Assembly (NCBI GenBank): GCA_030612185.1
Contig: JAUWOI010000030.1
Coordinates: 1-17,461, forward strand
From: Anaerolineae bacterium
Lineage (GTDB): Bacteria > Chloroflexota > Anaerolineae > B4-G1
DNA: 17,461 nt
Direction of reading: 5' to 3'
Both the position numbers and the translations under genes were made by a program. This document shows, in pieces, positions 7,782 to 14,159 of the stretch. Each line of letters starts with the position of its first letter. Position 1 is the stretch's first letter. Under the pieces are notes generated by a model that worked only from the letters and a program-made list of their open reading frames with translations, ran no database searches and was not told the DNA's origin.

Positions 7782-7830
7782 GCACACTTGCTTACTTGCA
7801 AACTTGCCTACTTGCTACTTGCACACTTGC
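7778..7830. repeat. ACTTGC 8-nt-period array abutting a stop codon
   Basis: ACTTGC starts at 7778, 7786, 7794, 7802, 7810, 7817 and 7825, so seven units with an 8-nt period and one 7-nt step. The array abuts the TGA of the BMP lipoprotein gene at 7831. Its first unit is part of the inverted repeat at 7718-7781, so the array has a diverged inverted partner. Confidence 0.75.
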
Positions 7831-9081
7831 TCACTCTAGCGCGGGCAATTCCGCCGTAATGTTCTCGTTCCACCAGTACATGCAGGTCTCGCAGGGGCTG
7901 CCGAACTGGGAAAAGCCATCCAGGTCAATTTGCTCCAGGCTGACGCCATCAGCCAGCACCAGGTTGCCCTGGTTATCAGTGATGGGGCCTTTGAAGACGT
8001 CAAAACGGGTGAACTCACCCTTGAGCATCTTGTCCAGCGTGTCGCGGATCAGTGCCAGGTCCTCTTCGGGCAAGTCGTTGACGCCCGGCTGAAGGGTCTC
8101 GCCTTCCATAAAGCCAAGCAAGCCCATCGCGCCCGTGTCGGCGTCAAAGTATTCCCAACCACCGACCCACGTGTCCGCGCGGGATTTGTCTACGATGTCG
8201 GCATAGACCGGGCCCCAGTTCCAGTACATAGAGGTGAGGCAGGCGTCCACCGTGCAGTTGCCCTTATAGTCGTAGGTGATGCCCCACTTGCCATCGGGGG
8301 CCACCTCGGCGGGAGCGGGGGTGTCTGCGCCGGTCATTACGACCTGGACGCCACTGTCAAAGAGGGAGGATGCAGCATCTTTTTCGACAATGGGGTCGTG
8401 CCAGGTGAAAATCCAGCGCACATCGACGGTGCATTCGGGGCAGGTCTGCTGTGCGCCGAGGGCAAAAGCGTTCCCCAAGCGGAGTTCTTCGGGGATGGGG
8501 AAGGTGGCGATGTAGCCCAGGCGAGGGTTGCCATCTACCATAGCACGAGAACCGGCCAACATTCCGGCCAGGTACTTCATATCTTCCATCGCGCCCATCA
8601 GGTTTCCAAAGTTGTCTTCGTTGGATTTGAAACCACTGATGTGGATGATGTCCGCGTCGGGGAACTCTCCGGCGACGATTTCGGAAGCATCCATATAACC
8701 GAAGGATGTGGTAAAGATCACATCAAAGCCTTTGCGAGCCAGGGAGCGGGTCACCTGCTCAGAGTCTGCGCCTTCGGCCACAATCTCCACGTAGGCGGTG
8801 TGGACGCCGTCCAAATTCGCCTCAACGTACTGGCGTCCGACGTCGTGGGCCTGGGTCCAGCCGCCATCGTCGTGCGGGCCAACGTAGACAAAGGCCACGT
8901 TGTAGCATCCTTCTATCACTTCCGGGATCTGGTAACTCCCAACATCTTCAGAGCCAACTTCCGCGCGACAATTCACTTCTTCATCGGCTGGTTCTTCCGT
9001 CGCCTTCGGGCCGCAGGCACTCAGTACCAAAGTCAAAATCATCAGGACAGCCAAGAGCCGCTGTGTTTTTTTGGACAACAT
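7831..9081 (-). CDS. BMP/Med-family solute-binding lipoprotein
   Basis: A 416-residue exported lipoprotein. The N-terminus MLSKKTQRLL plus a hydrophobic core ends in lipobox LSAC, with C23 as the predicted lipidated cysteine. An acidic linker follows. The mature part begins VAFVYVGPHDDGGWTQAHDVGRQYVE, matching the Bmp/PnrA fold of nucleoside-binding proteins. Later motifs are TTSFGYMD, HISGFKSNEDNFG and a receptor-like TGADTPAP. Several Cys pairs (TCPEC, CTVDAC, CETCMYWW) could form disulfides outside the membrane. The start has a strong AAAAGGAGGAG five nt upstream. It is the first gene of the transporter block and has its own promoter candidate about 105 bp upstream. The ligand is probably a nucleoside, purine or other N-rich solute, by family only. 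Confidence 0.92.
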   Translation of the reverse strand: MLSKKTQRLLAVLMILTLVLSACGPKATEEPADEEVNCRAEVGSEDVGSYQIPEVIEGCYNVAFVYVGPHDDGGWTQAHDVGRQYVEANLDGVHTAYVEIVAEGADSEQVTRSLARKGFDVIFTTSFGYMDASEIVAGEFPDADIIHISGFKSNEDNFGNLMGAMEDMKYLAGMLAGSRAMVDGNPRLGYIATFPIPEELRLGNAFALGAQQTCPECTVDVRWIFTWHDPIVEKDAASSLFDSGVQVVMTGADTPAPAEVAPDGKWGITYDYKGNCTVDACLTSMYWNWGPVYADIVDKSRADTWVGGWEYFDADTGAMGLLGFMEGETLQPGVNDLPEEDLALIRDTLDKMLKGEFTRFDVFKGPITDNQGNLVLADGVSLEQIDLDGFSQFGSPCETCMYWWNENITAELPALE

Positions 9082-9184
9082 CTCTACTCCTCCTTTTAGT
9101 GGTAATAGTGGGTTAATTGGTAGGTTTGGGTCAAGGTTTGTGATTGTTGTTTCTGGGACATCACCTCCTTCAGCAACACTATCT

Positions 9185-9212
9185 AGTATACCACCGTCCG
9201 AATCACTGGCAA
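9185..9212 (-). promoter_or_regulatory. Internal promoter candidate for transporter block
   Basis: On the minus strand, TTGCCA (9207-9212) and TATACT (9185-9190) are separated by 16 nt. The element overlaps the 3' end of carbamate kinase and precedes a 103-bp leader to the lipoprotein ATG. The leader contains a full anti-SD match, AAGGAGGTGAT. Sequence match only. Confidence 0.4.
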
Positions 9213-10156
9213 ACTATCCAGGTGCCATCTTTGCCATCCAGCGCGTTTGCGATATTAGGTGGGTTGGTGATGAGCGCTTTGCCGGCCGAGTGCACATCCA
9301 GGAAAGAGAGCACCGCTTCGATCTTGGGGCCCATACTGCCGGGCTTGAAATGGCCCTCAGCCTGGTACTTCCGAGCCTCGTCAGCCGTCATCTGGTCCAA
9401 CCACTGTTGGTCCGGCTCGTTAAAGTTGATGGCTACCTGGGACACGGCGGTAGAAACGAGGAACAGGTCCACCTTGAGTTCCTGCGCCAGCAGGCTGGTC
9501 GCCCGGTCCTTGTCAATCACCGCCCGCGTCCCGACCAGGTTCCCGTTCTCGTCTTCGATCACCGGGATGCCGCCGCCACCGACGGCGATGACGATGAAGC
9601 CTTGTTCCACCAGGGTGCGGATGGCGTCCAGTTCAACGATCTTGAGCGGGATGGGGGACGCAATAACGCGCCGCCAGCCCCGTCCAGCGTCCTCAACCAC
9701 GCGCCAGCCCTCGGTTTCAAACACACGTGCCTTGTCCTCGGTGGTGAAACCGCCGATCCCCTTGCTGGGGTTCTGGAAGGCAGGATCATCCCGGTCTACT
9801 ACTACCTGGGTCACCACACTGGCAATCGGCCGGTTGATGCCGCGCTGCTTGAACTCGTTGCCCAGCGCCTGGGCGATCATATAGCCGATAGAGCCCTGGG
9901 TGTCCGCGCCAATCAGGTCCAGCGGCGTGGTGTGCACCTCGTGCGCGGCCAGTTCGTTCCGGCGCAGGATAAAGCCCACCTGCGGGCCGTTCCCGTGGGT
10001 GATGACCAGGTCCCAGCCCCGCTCAATCATATCGGCAATATGCTTGCAGGTCTCCTCGACCGCGCGGTATTGAGAAGCCACGTCCTCGTGTTGCTTGTCA
10101 AGAATCAACGAATTGCCGCCGATGGCGACAACGGCGAGTCTTCGTTTCTCGTTCAT
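9203..10156 (-). CDS. arcC: Carbamate kinase
   Basis: A 317-residue amino-acid-kinase-fold enzyme that interconverts carbamoyl phosphate plus ADP with carbamate plus ATP. Motifs: AIGGNSL near 11-17, THGNGPQVG, AVGGGGIPVI, GTRAVIDKDRATSLLA (ADP-binding Asp-Lys-Asp segment) and GSMGPKIEA near the C-terminus. Length fits the family. The ATG at 10156 is preceded by AAGGAGATGAT, and the family's usual N-terminus begins here. The reading frame is nevertheless open upstream through the whole four-helix gene (to 10648), with no stop between them, so a 481-residue fusion could also be made. With two carbamoyltransferases upstream, its likely job is ATP formation from carbamoyl phosphate. The symbol follows the family name. 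Confidence 0.92.
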   Translation of the reverse strand: MNEKRRLAVVAIGGNSLILDKQHEDVASQYRAVEETCKHIADMIERGWDLVITHGNGPQVGFILRRNELAAHEVHTTPLDLIGADTQGSIGYMIAQALGNEFKQRGINRPIASVVTQVVVDRDDPAFQNPSKGIGGFTTEDKARVFETEGWRVVEDAGRGWRRVIASPIPLKIVELDAIRTLVEQGFIVIAVGGGGIPVIEDENGNLVGTRAVIDKDRATSLLAQELKVDLFLVSTAVSQVAINFNEPDQQWLDQMTADEARKYQAEGHFKPGSMGPKIEAVLSFLDVHSAGKALITNPPNIANALDGKDGTWIVCQ

Positions 10157-10648
10157 ATCATCTCCTTGTGCTTGGAAATTTGGGGTTGGGGAATTTGGGA
10201 ATTGGGGAGGCTCTTGGCCGGGAGTGGTTTCGTAGACTAGGTTGGATTCTTGGATGTGCTTTTCTCCAAAGGTCTGCGCACCTTGCTTTTGGTTGCGGAT
10301 GTAGCTGATGTAGGCGTTGAGAGAAGCGCCGGCTTCGGCCGTCGTTTGACGCGCCCAGGCCAATTGCTTATCGTCCACGTAGCCAACAGCGCACGCCGCA
10401 ACGAAACCGCTCAAGGTTTCAAACAACGACCCTCGCGCATAGTAAAAAAAGCGCAGTTTGTCCAGAAAGTGATATCGGCCATACCCTTCCGCAATGTTTA
10501 ATACGGTGCTAAGAGCCGCCCGGCGCAGTTGAGAAGCCAGGTTATACCTCTCATACTTTGGCAATTGCTCCGCCAGCCTATAAGCCGCCTTCAACAACCT
10601 CATCGCCGCCTGATAGAACCTCAACTCCTCAAACCGCGCCTCGTCCAT
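10157..10648 (-). CDS. Four-helix-bundle (S23-type) protein, copy 2, open into carbamate kinase
   Basis: From the ATG at 10648 this encodes about 120 residues of the S23/23S-rRNA-intervening-sequence-protein family. The hallmark is RRAALSTVLNIAEGYGRYHFLDKLRFFYYARGS (named by its ends: RRAALS, NIAEGYGR, ARGSL). The family also includes Avd of diversity-generating retroelements; its general cellular function is unsettled. The frame has no stop codon. It passes through a CCCAATT-type array (QFPNSPTPNF) straight into carbamate kinase, so coordinates here end where the kinase ATG begins. An in-frame TTG at 10660 is a poorer start. The upstream array unit GGGGATTGGG may stand in for a ribosome binding site. 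It is a clear paralogue of the protein at 11729-12220. Whether a separate protein or a fusion is made is not decidable from the sequence. Confidence 0.75.
10174..10210. repeat. CCCAATT-family array, 3' side of four-helix copy 2
   Basis: G-rich on the plus strand, with units such as GGAAATTT, GGGGTT, GGGGAATTT, GGGAATT and GGGG. GGGAATTGGGG (10197-10207) is the exact inverse of CCCCAATTCCC at 10670-10680 on the other side of the gene. The array is translated as Pro/Asn/Phe-rich linker in the open frame. Confidence 0.7.
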
Positions 10649-10682
10649 CCCAATCCCCAATCCCTAATTCCCCAATTCCCTA
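10649..10682. repeat. CCCAATT-family array, 5' side of four-helix copy 2
   Basis: Units CCCAATC, CCCAATC, CCTAATTC, CCCAATTC and CCTA run from the four-helix ATG to the carbamoyltransferase stop. The final CTA is that gene's TAG stop codon (10680-10682). It is inverted relative to the array at 10174-10210. Confidence 0.7.
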
Positions 10683-11717
10683 AACATTCCCCATCGTCAG
10701 CGCCATCACTGCCTTCTGCACGTGCAGCCGGTTCTCGGCAATATCATAAACAGCACTGCGCGGGCCGCTGGCAACCTCATCTGTCACCTCGCTGCCTCGG
10801 TCAACCGGCATTGGGTGGGTGAAGATGGCGTTGTCGGTCTTGGTCATTCGTTCGGCGGTCGTCGTCCAGCCTGTGTAGGCCATCGCCTTCTCGATCTCCG
10901 CTTGCTTCTGGAGAGCGCCGTCTTTGTAGGCCTCCGTAGTGACCCAGTTGCGGGAGTAGACGATGTGCGCGCCCTCGTAACCGCTGTCAGGGTCGTGAAC
11001 GACTTCAAAATCGGTGCCGCTAGTGGCACAATTCTGCCTCGTCCATTCGGTGACCTCCGGGTCGAGGTCATATCCCTCTGGGTGTGCCATCGTGACATGC
11101 ATACCGAAGCGAGAGGCGATGAGGAGTGCGGCCTGCACCGAGCACCATGAGCGGGCCAGCGCACCGGAGCCCCAACTAAGCAGGAACTTCTTGCCTCGTA
11201 GGGCGCCGTAGTTCGGGCAACCGGGCCCCTCGCCATACCACTCAGCCCAGCCCATCACGTCGGCCAGGGCCTGACAAGGATGGAACCGGTCGTCGGCCAT
11301 GTTGATGATGGGCACGCCGGACCACCTGGCGTACTCCAGCAGCATCTCGTCGCCAGCGCCGTAGTAGGGGACCTTGTCCTCCAGGATGCGGATGCCGATG
11401 CCGGCCACGTAGCGGGCCATCACCTGAGCAGCGTCCTCGATAGTCTCCCCAGCCTTTTTCTGTGTCTTGAAACGGCCCGCCGAGGGCGTCATGAACTGAG
11501 CATGACCGCCCAGTTCGGTGGCCGCCGCCTCGAAGGAGAGGCGAGTGCGCACCGAGGGGTTGTAGAAGAACATCAGGAAGGTCTTGTATTTCAGGATGTT
11601 CGTCCAGCGGTCGGAGAAGCGGTCCCGCTTCATCTTGGCCGCCAGTTCCAGCGCCGCCATCAATTCTTCGACCTTCCAGTTCTGGGTGCATAAAAAGTCG
11701 CGGTTGTATAGATCCAT
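10680..11717 (-). CDS. Carbamoyltransferase A (HPMP type)
   Basis: A 345-residue aspartate/ornithine carbamoyltransferase family protein. The carbamoyl-phosphate loop is PSVRTR at 54-59, with HPCQ at 147-150. The stretch RFGMHVTMAHPEGYDLDPEV is close to the YgeW/acetylornithine-carbamoyltransferase branch, as is the C-terminal AENRLHVQKAVMAL. In the position of the OTC motif HCLP it has HPMP (301-304), more like HPLP of aspartate carbamoyltransferase. The amino-acid acceptor is therefore probably not ornithine. The start at 11717 has AAGGAGA eight nt upstream. A longer frame to 11963 only translates array DNA and the other gene. It begins 11 bp after four-helix copy 1 ends. The predicted role is moving a carbamoyl group between phosphate and an amine, coupled to carbamate kinase; substrate unknown. 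Confidence 0.88.
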   Translation of the reverse strand: MDLYNRDFLCTQNWKVEELMAALELAAKMKRDRFSDRWTNILKYKTFLMFFYNPSVRTRLSFEAAATELGGHAQFMTPSAGRFKTQKKAGETIEDAAQVMARYVAGIGIRILEDKVPYYGAGDEMLLEYARWSGVPIINMADDRFHPCQALADVMGWAEWYGEGPGCPNYGALRGKKFLLSWGSGALARSWCSVQAALLIASRFGMHVTMAHPEGYDLDPEVTEWTRQNCATSGTDFEVVHDPDSGYEGAHIVYSRNWVTTEAYKDGALQKQAEIEKAMAYTGWTTTAERMTKTDNAIFTHPMPVDRGSEVTDEVASGPRSAVYDIAENRLHVQKAVMALTMGNV

Positions 11718-11728
11718 TGGATGTCTCC

Positions 11729-12220
11729 TTATTCGGGACTCGTAGATTCGGTATTCGTAAATTCGAGACTCGTAGATTCGGGGGCTGGGTGGATGATGTA
11801 TTCGGCCCTTGGTTCCTGCAGTACACGTTCGCCATATTCCTTGTGGCCCTGGCGCTGCCGATGGACGAAGCGAATGTAGCCGCTCAGTGCTTGTAGGGCA
11901 CGATGACACAGGTCGCGCTGACCAGTCAGTTTGGCTTCGTTGGTGTATCCCAGAGCCTGACAATCTATGAACCCGCTCAACGTCTCGTCGAGGGAGCCAC
12001 GGGCGATGTAGAAGAAACGCAGTTTGTCCAGATAGTGATAGCGTCCATACCCTTCGGCGATGTTCAGTGTCACACTCACGGCTGCCCGCCGCATCTGATC
12101 GGCCAGGTTGTACCGCTCAATAGCCGGCAGGCGGTTTGCCACCTTGTACGCCTCTTTGAGCACCAGCAGCGCCAGTTGGTAGCAGTCGAGGTCTTCAAAC
12201 CCACGTTGTTGTTTGGCCAC
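11729..12220 (-). CDS. Four-helix-bundle (S23-type) protein, copy 1
   Basis: A 163-residue S23/four-helix-bundle protein. The core is residues 7-125, with the signature RRAAVS, NIAEGYGR (53-60), KLRFFYIARGSL and ETLSGF. The C-terminal 17 residues are made by the neighbouring array and repeat with a 5-residue period (ESTSP/ESTSL/EFTNT). The start is GTG at 12220 with AGGGGAGAT just upstream. The TAA (11729-11731) overlaps the ribosome binding site of carbamoyltransferase A. It closely resembles copy 2 by eye, especially around RYNLA..RRAA.S..LNIAEGYGRYH. Inverted TTCGTAGA-type arrays flank it and it sits between two operon genes, as copy 2 does. The family binds nucleic acid in the Avd case; a function here is unknown, and a mobile passenger is possible. 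Confidence 0.85.
   Translation of the reverse strand: MAKQQRGFEDLDCYQLALLVLKEAYKVANRLPAIERYNLADQMRRAAVSVTLNIAEGYGRYHYLDKLRFFYIARGSLDETLSGFIDCQALGYTNEAKLTGQRDLCHRALQALSGYIRFVHRQRQGHKEYGERVLQEPRAEYIIHPAPESTSLEFTNTESTSPE
11731..11784. repeat. TTCGTAGA-family array, 3' side of four-helix copy 1
   Basis: This is a 15-nt (8+7) period array read by the 3' end of the four-helix gene. CGTAGATTCGGG (11771-11782) is the exact inverse of CCCGAATCTACG at 12269-12280. CGGTATTCGTAAATTCG (11749-11765) is repeated directly at 12238-12254, on the other side of the gene. Confidence 0.75.
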
Positions 12221-12237
12221 GCATCTCCCCTGGTGTC

Positions 12238-12310
12238 CGGTATTCGTAAATTCGGATTCACAGAAACACCCGAATCTACGAACCTACGAATTTACGAATT
12301 TACGAACCTA
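12238..12310. repeat. TTCGTAGA-family array, 5' side of four-helix copy 1
   Basis: First comes CGGTATTCGTAAATTCG (12238-12254). Then, in opposite orientation, there are five exact 8-nt units CGAATCTA, CGAACCTA, CGAATTTA, CGAATTTA, CGAACCTA (12271-12310). The two parts form a hairpin. The last CTA is the TAG stop codon of carbamoyltransferase B (12308-12310). Confidence 0.8.
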
Positions 12311-13354
12311 CTGCATTACCAGACTCATCACCGCCTTCTGCACGTGCATCCGGTTCTCGGCTTCATCGAAGACCACCGACTGTGGCCCGTCAATGACCTC
12401 ATCCTCTACCTCCCAACTCCGGTCGGCGGGCAGACAGTGCATGTAGACGGCATTGGGGTCGGCCAGGGCCATGTACTCTGGCGTGGCCTTCCAGTCCTTG
12501 TAGCGGTCAACGATCTCTTGCGCCAGTTGTGGGTTGTCCTCACCCACAGGGGGCTTAAGTAGTTGGATTGGGCACCAGGCCTTGGGGTAGAGGACGTGGG
12601 CGCCTTCGGCGGCTCCCATAAAGTCATCTGTCACCTCGAAGGTGGCGCCGTTCGTCTCGGCGTATTTCTCGCAGGCGGCGATGACCTCGGGGTCGAGTTT
12701 CATCTCCGGCGGGCGGGCCAGCACAGTGTCACAACCCATCATGCTAGCGGCAATGATTGCGCTCTGGGGCACCGCGCGCGGCTTGTGGACGCTGGGGGAG
12801 TAGGCCCAGGACATGACGAACTTGACGCCCTTGAAGCCGCCGAACTTCTCCTTGACAGTGAGAACGTCGGCCAGGGCCTGGAAGGGATGATACTTGTCAC
12901 ATTCCATGTTGAGGACGGGGATGTCGGCCCAGTAGGCGAAGTTGCGGATCACCTCGTTAGCTCCGCCGTAGACCCAGTCCACCGGGTCACCATAGCAGCG
13001 GATGGAAATGGCGTCTCCCATGCGGGCTAGCACCCGCGCCACATCGGAGACGCGCTCAGTGGAGTAGGCCACCTCTTTGCCGGGGAGGGCGGGGGTGTAG
13101 ATCTTGCTGGGGTCCAGGAAGTGGGCGTGGCCGCCCAACTGGGTCATCCCGGCCTCGAAGGAGTTGCGGGTGCGCAGGGACTGGTTGTAGAAGATCATGA
13201 ACAGGGTCTTTGCCGGCAGGATGTGGTTGTGCAGTTCCCCGATCGCATAGCGCCGCTTGAGATTCAGCGCCACGTCGAGGATGGTCTCGACTTCTTCCTT
13301 GCTCCAATCGAGCAGGGTGATGAAGTCACGGCCACGGAAACTCTCGGTCTTCAT
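12308..13354 (-). CDS. Carbamoyltransferase B (HCLP type, YgeW/AOTC-like)
   Basis: A 348-residue carbamoyltransferase. The carbamoyl-phosphate loop is QSLRTR at 58-63, with HPFQ at 156-159 and HCLP at 306-309, the OTC/YgeW-type signature. SWAYSPSVHKPRAVPQ (182-197) strongly recalls the TWAYSPSYGKP stretch of E. coli YgeW. The tail AENRMHVQKAVMSL recalls N-acetyl- and N-succinylornithine carbamoyltransferases, so it lies in the knotted branch (by memory of these families). The ATG has AAGGAGGT about 10 nt upstream. It is the first enzyme gene after the GntR regulator, 51 bp away with an operator-like dyad between. Its paralogue CT-A follows after a four-helix gene. The acceptor amine is unknown; phosphorolysis feeding carbamate kinase is the likely direction (inference). 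Confidence 0.9.
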   Translation of the reverse strand: MKTESFRGRDFITLLDWSKEEVETILDVALNLKRRYAIGELHNHILPAKTLFMIFYNQSLRTRNSFEAGMTQLGGHAHFLDPSKIYTPALPGKEVAYSTERVSDVARVLARMGDAISIRCYGDPVDWVYGGANEVIRNFAYWADIPVLNMECDKYHPFQALADVLTVKEKFGGFKGVKFVMSWAYSPSVHKPRAVPQSAIIAASMMGCDTVLARPPEMKLDPEVIAACEKYAETNGATFEVTDDFMGAAEGAHVLYPKAWCPIQLLKPPVGEDNPQLAQEIVDRYKDWKATPEYMALADPNAVYMHCLPADRSWEVEDEVIDGPQSVVFDEAENRMHVQKAVMSLVMQ

Positions 13355-13386
13355 TTGAACTGTACCTCCTTAGAAAATTGTGTGAA

Positions 13387-13403
13387 TTGTCTCAGGTAGA
13401 CAA
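13387..13403. promoter_or_regulatory. Dyad operator candidate upstream of carbamoyltransferase B
   Basis: TTGTCT and AGACAA are perfectly inverted around 5 nt (CAGGT). The dyad is placed 33 bp before the carbamoyltransferase B start and just downstream of the regulator's stop codon. GntR/HutC proteins bind short dyads of this kind. A -35-like TTGTCT within it suggests repression of an internal promoter, but no good -10 is visible. Confidence 0.45.
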
Positions 13404-13405
13404 CA

Positions 13406-14140
13406 TCAACGACGCAGAACATGGAAGCGGAAGAGATCGGGCAGGAAATAGTTGCGGGAGAACTCGATAGGTGTATGATCGTCGGTGAACAGTGTTTCGG
13501 CCAGTAGTAACAGTGCCTGACCTGGTTCGACCTCCAATTGCTCTGCCAACAATACATCGGCATTAATAGCGATGATTTCGGCCAGCGATTCACAAACGCG
13601 GATGCCATTCTGTTGCACCAACAGGTCGAGGACTGACCCACCGAAAGAGGTGCCGATGGCTTCGGGTGGCAAGACAGTCACGGGGCTGTAGTCAACCAGA
13701 TATGCGGCCGGCCGGCGCTTGACGACGATGACGCGACGGACGCAAGTGAGGGGGGTGTCTGGAGCAACATCCAACCTCTCTGCCAGTTCTTCATCGGCCG
13801 GCACCTGCTCCACACTCAGTCCGCGCATCTGGGTCGCCATCCCCTGCCGTGCAGCCGACGCCAGGATGCTCTCCAGCCGTTCCAGTCCGCTTCCTAGCCG
13901 ATGTCCGTACCCAGGGGCGACGAACGTGCCCACACCGTGCTTGCGGACAATGATGCCTTCTTGTTCGAGGTAAAGTAACGCCTCGCGCAGAGTGGGGCGT
14001 GAGATGCCAAACTGCGCGGCCAGATCGGCCTCAGAGGGGAGTTGTTGACCGGGCTGATAAGTCCCGTTCTCGATGAGGTTGAGCAGATGTTGTTGCGTCT
14101 GGAGATGGAGAGGTCGCCGATCAGTCTTAAATCGCTGCAT
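13406..14140 (-). CDS. GntR-family transcriptional regulator, HutC/UTRA type
   Basis: A 244-residue regulator from the ATG at 14140 (a GTG one codon earlier is possible). The N-terminal winged helix covers roughly 12-78: LQTQQHLLNLIENGTYQPG, LPSEADLAAQFGISRPTLREAL, and the wing EQEGIIVRKHGVGTFV. Residues about 95-240 match the UTRA ligand-binding domain of the HutC subfamily, with YLVDYSP and the conserved FSRNYFLPDLFRFHVLRR end. No strong Shine-Dalgarno precedes it (GGTGGTG only). It heads the operon and most likely senses the imported solute or a pathway intermediate. Autoregulation is suggested by a dyad just after its -10 element. Confidence 0.92.
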   Translation of the reverse strand: MQRFKTDRRPLHLQTQQHLLNLIENGTYQPGQQLPSEADLAAQFGISRPTLREALLYLEQEGIIVRKHGVGTFVAPGYGHRLGSGLERLESILASAARQGMATQMRGLSVEQVPADEELAERLDVAPDTPLTCVRRVIVVKRRPAAYLVDYSPVTVLPPEAIGTSFGGSVLDLLVQQNGIRVCESLAEIIAINADVLLAEQLEVEPGQALLLLAETLFTDDHTPIEFSRNYFLPDLFRFHVLRR

Positions 14141-14159
14141 CACACCACCAGTGGTAAGA

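Noticed and set aside
7778..7830. Could the short arrays be CRISPR repeats?
   Set aside because: The units are 7-8 nt with no spacers of constant 30-40 nt length, and no cas genes are present.
7930..9099. Long plus-strand open frame (389 codons) opposite the BMP lipoprotein gene
   Set aside because: It is antisense to a clear lipoprotein gene with lipobox and SD. Its translation is low in domain character, as expected for a GC-rich shadow frame.
9071..10240. Plus-strand open frame of 389 codons opposite carbamate kinase
   Set aside because: Carbamate kinase motifs on the minus strand are unambiguous; the opposite frame shows no family words or good start.
11718..11963. N-terminal extension of carbamoyltransferase A up to 11963
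   Set aside because: The extension translates array DNA and another frame of the four-helix gene. The ATG at 11717 has a proper ribosome binding site and the family's usual N-terminus.
10157..12220. 23S rRNA intervening sequence
   Set aside because: The four-helix proteins belong to the family first seen in rRNA intervening sequences, but no rRNA sequence flanks either gene.
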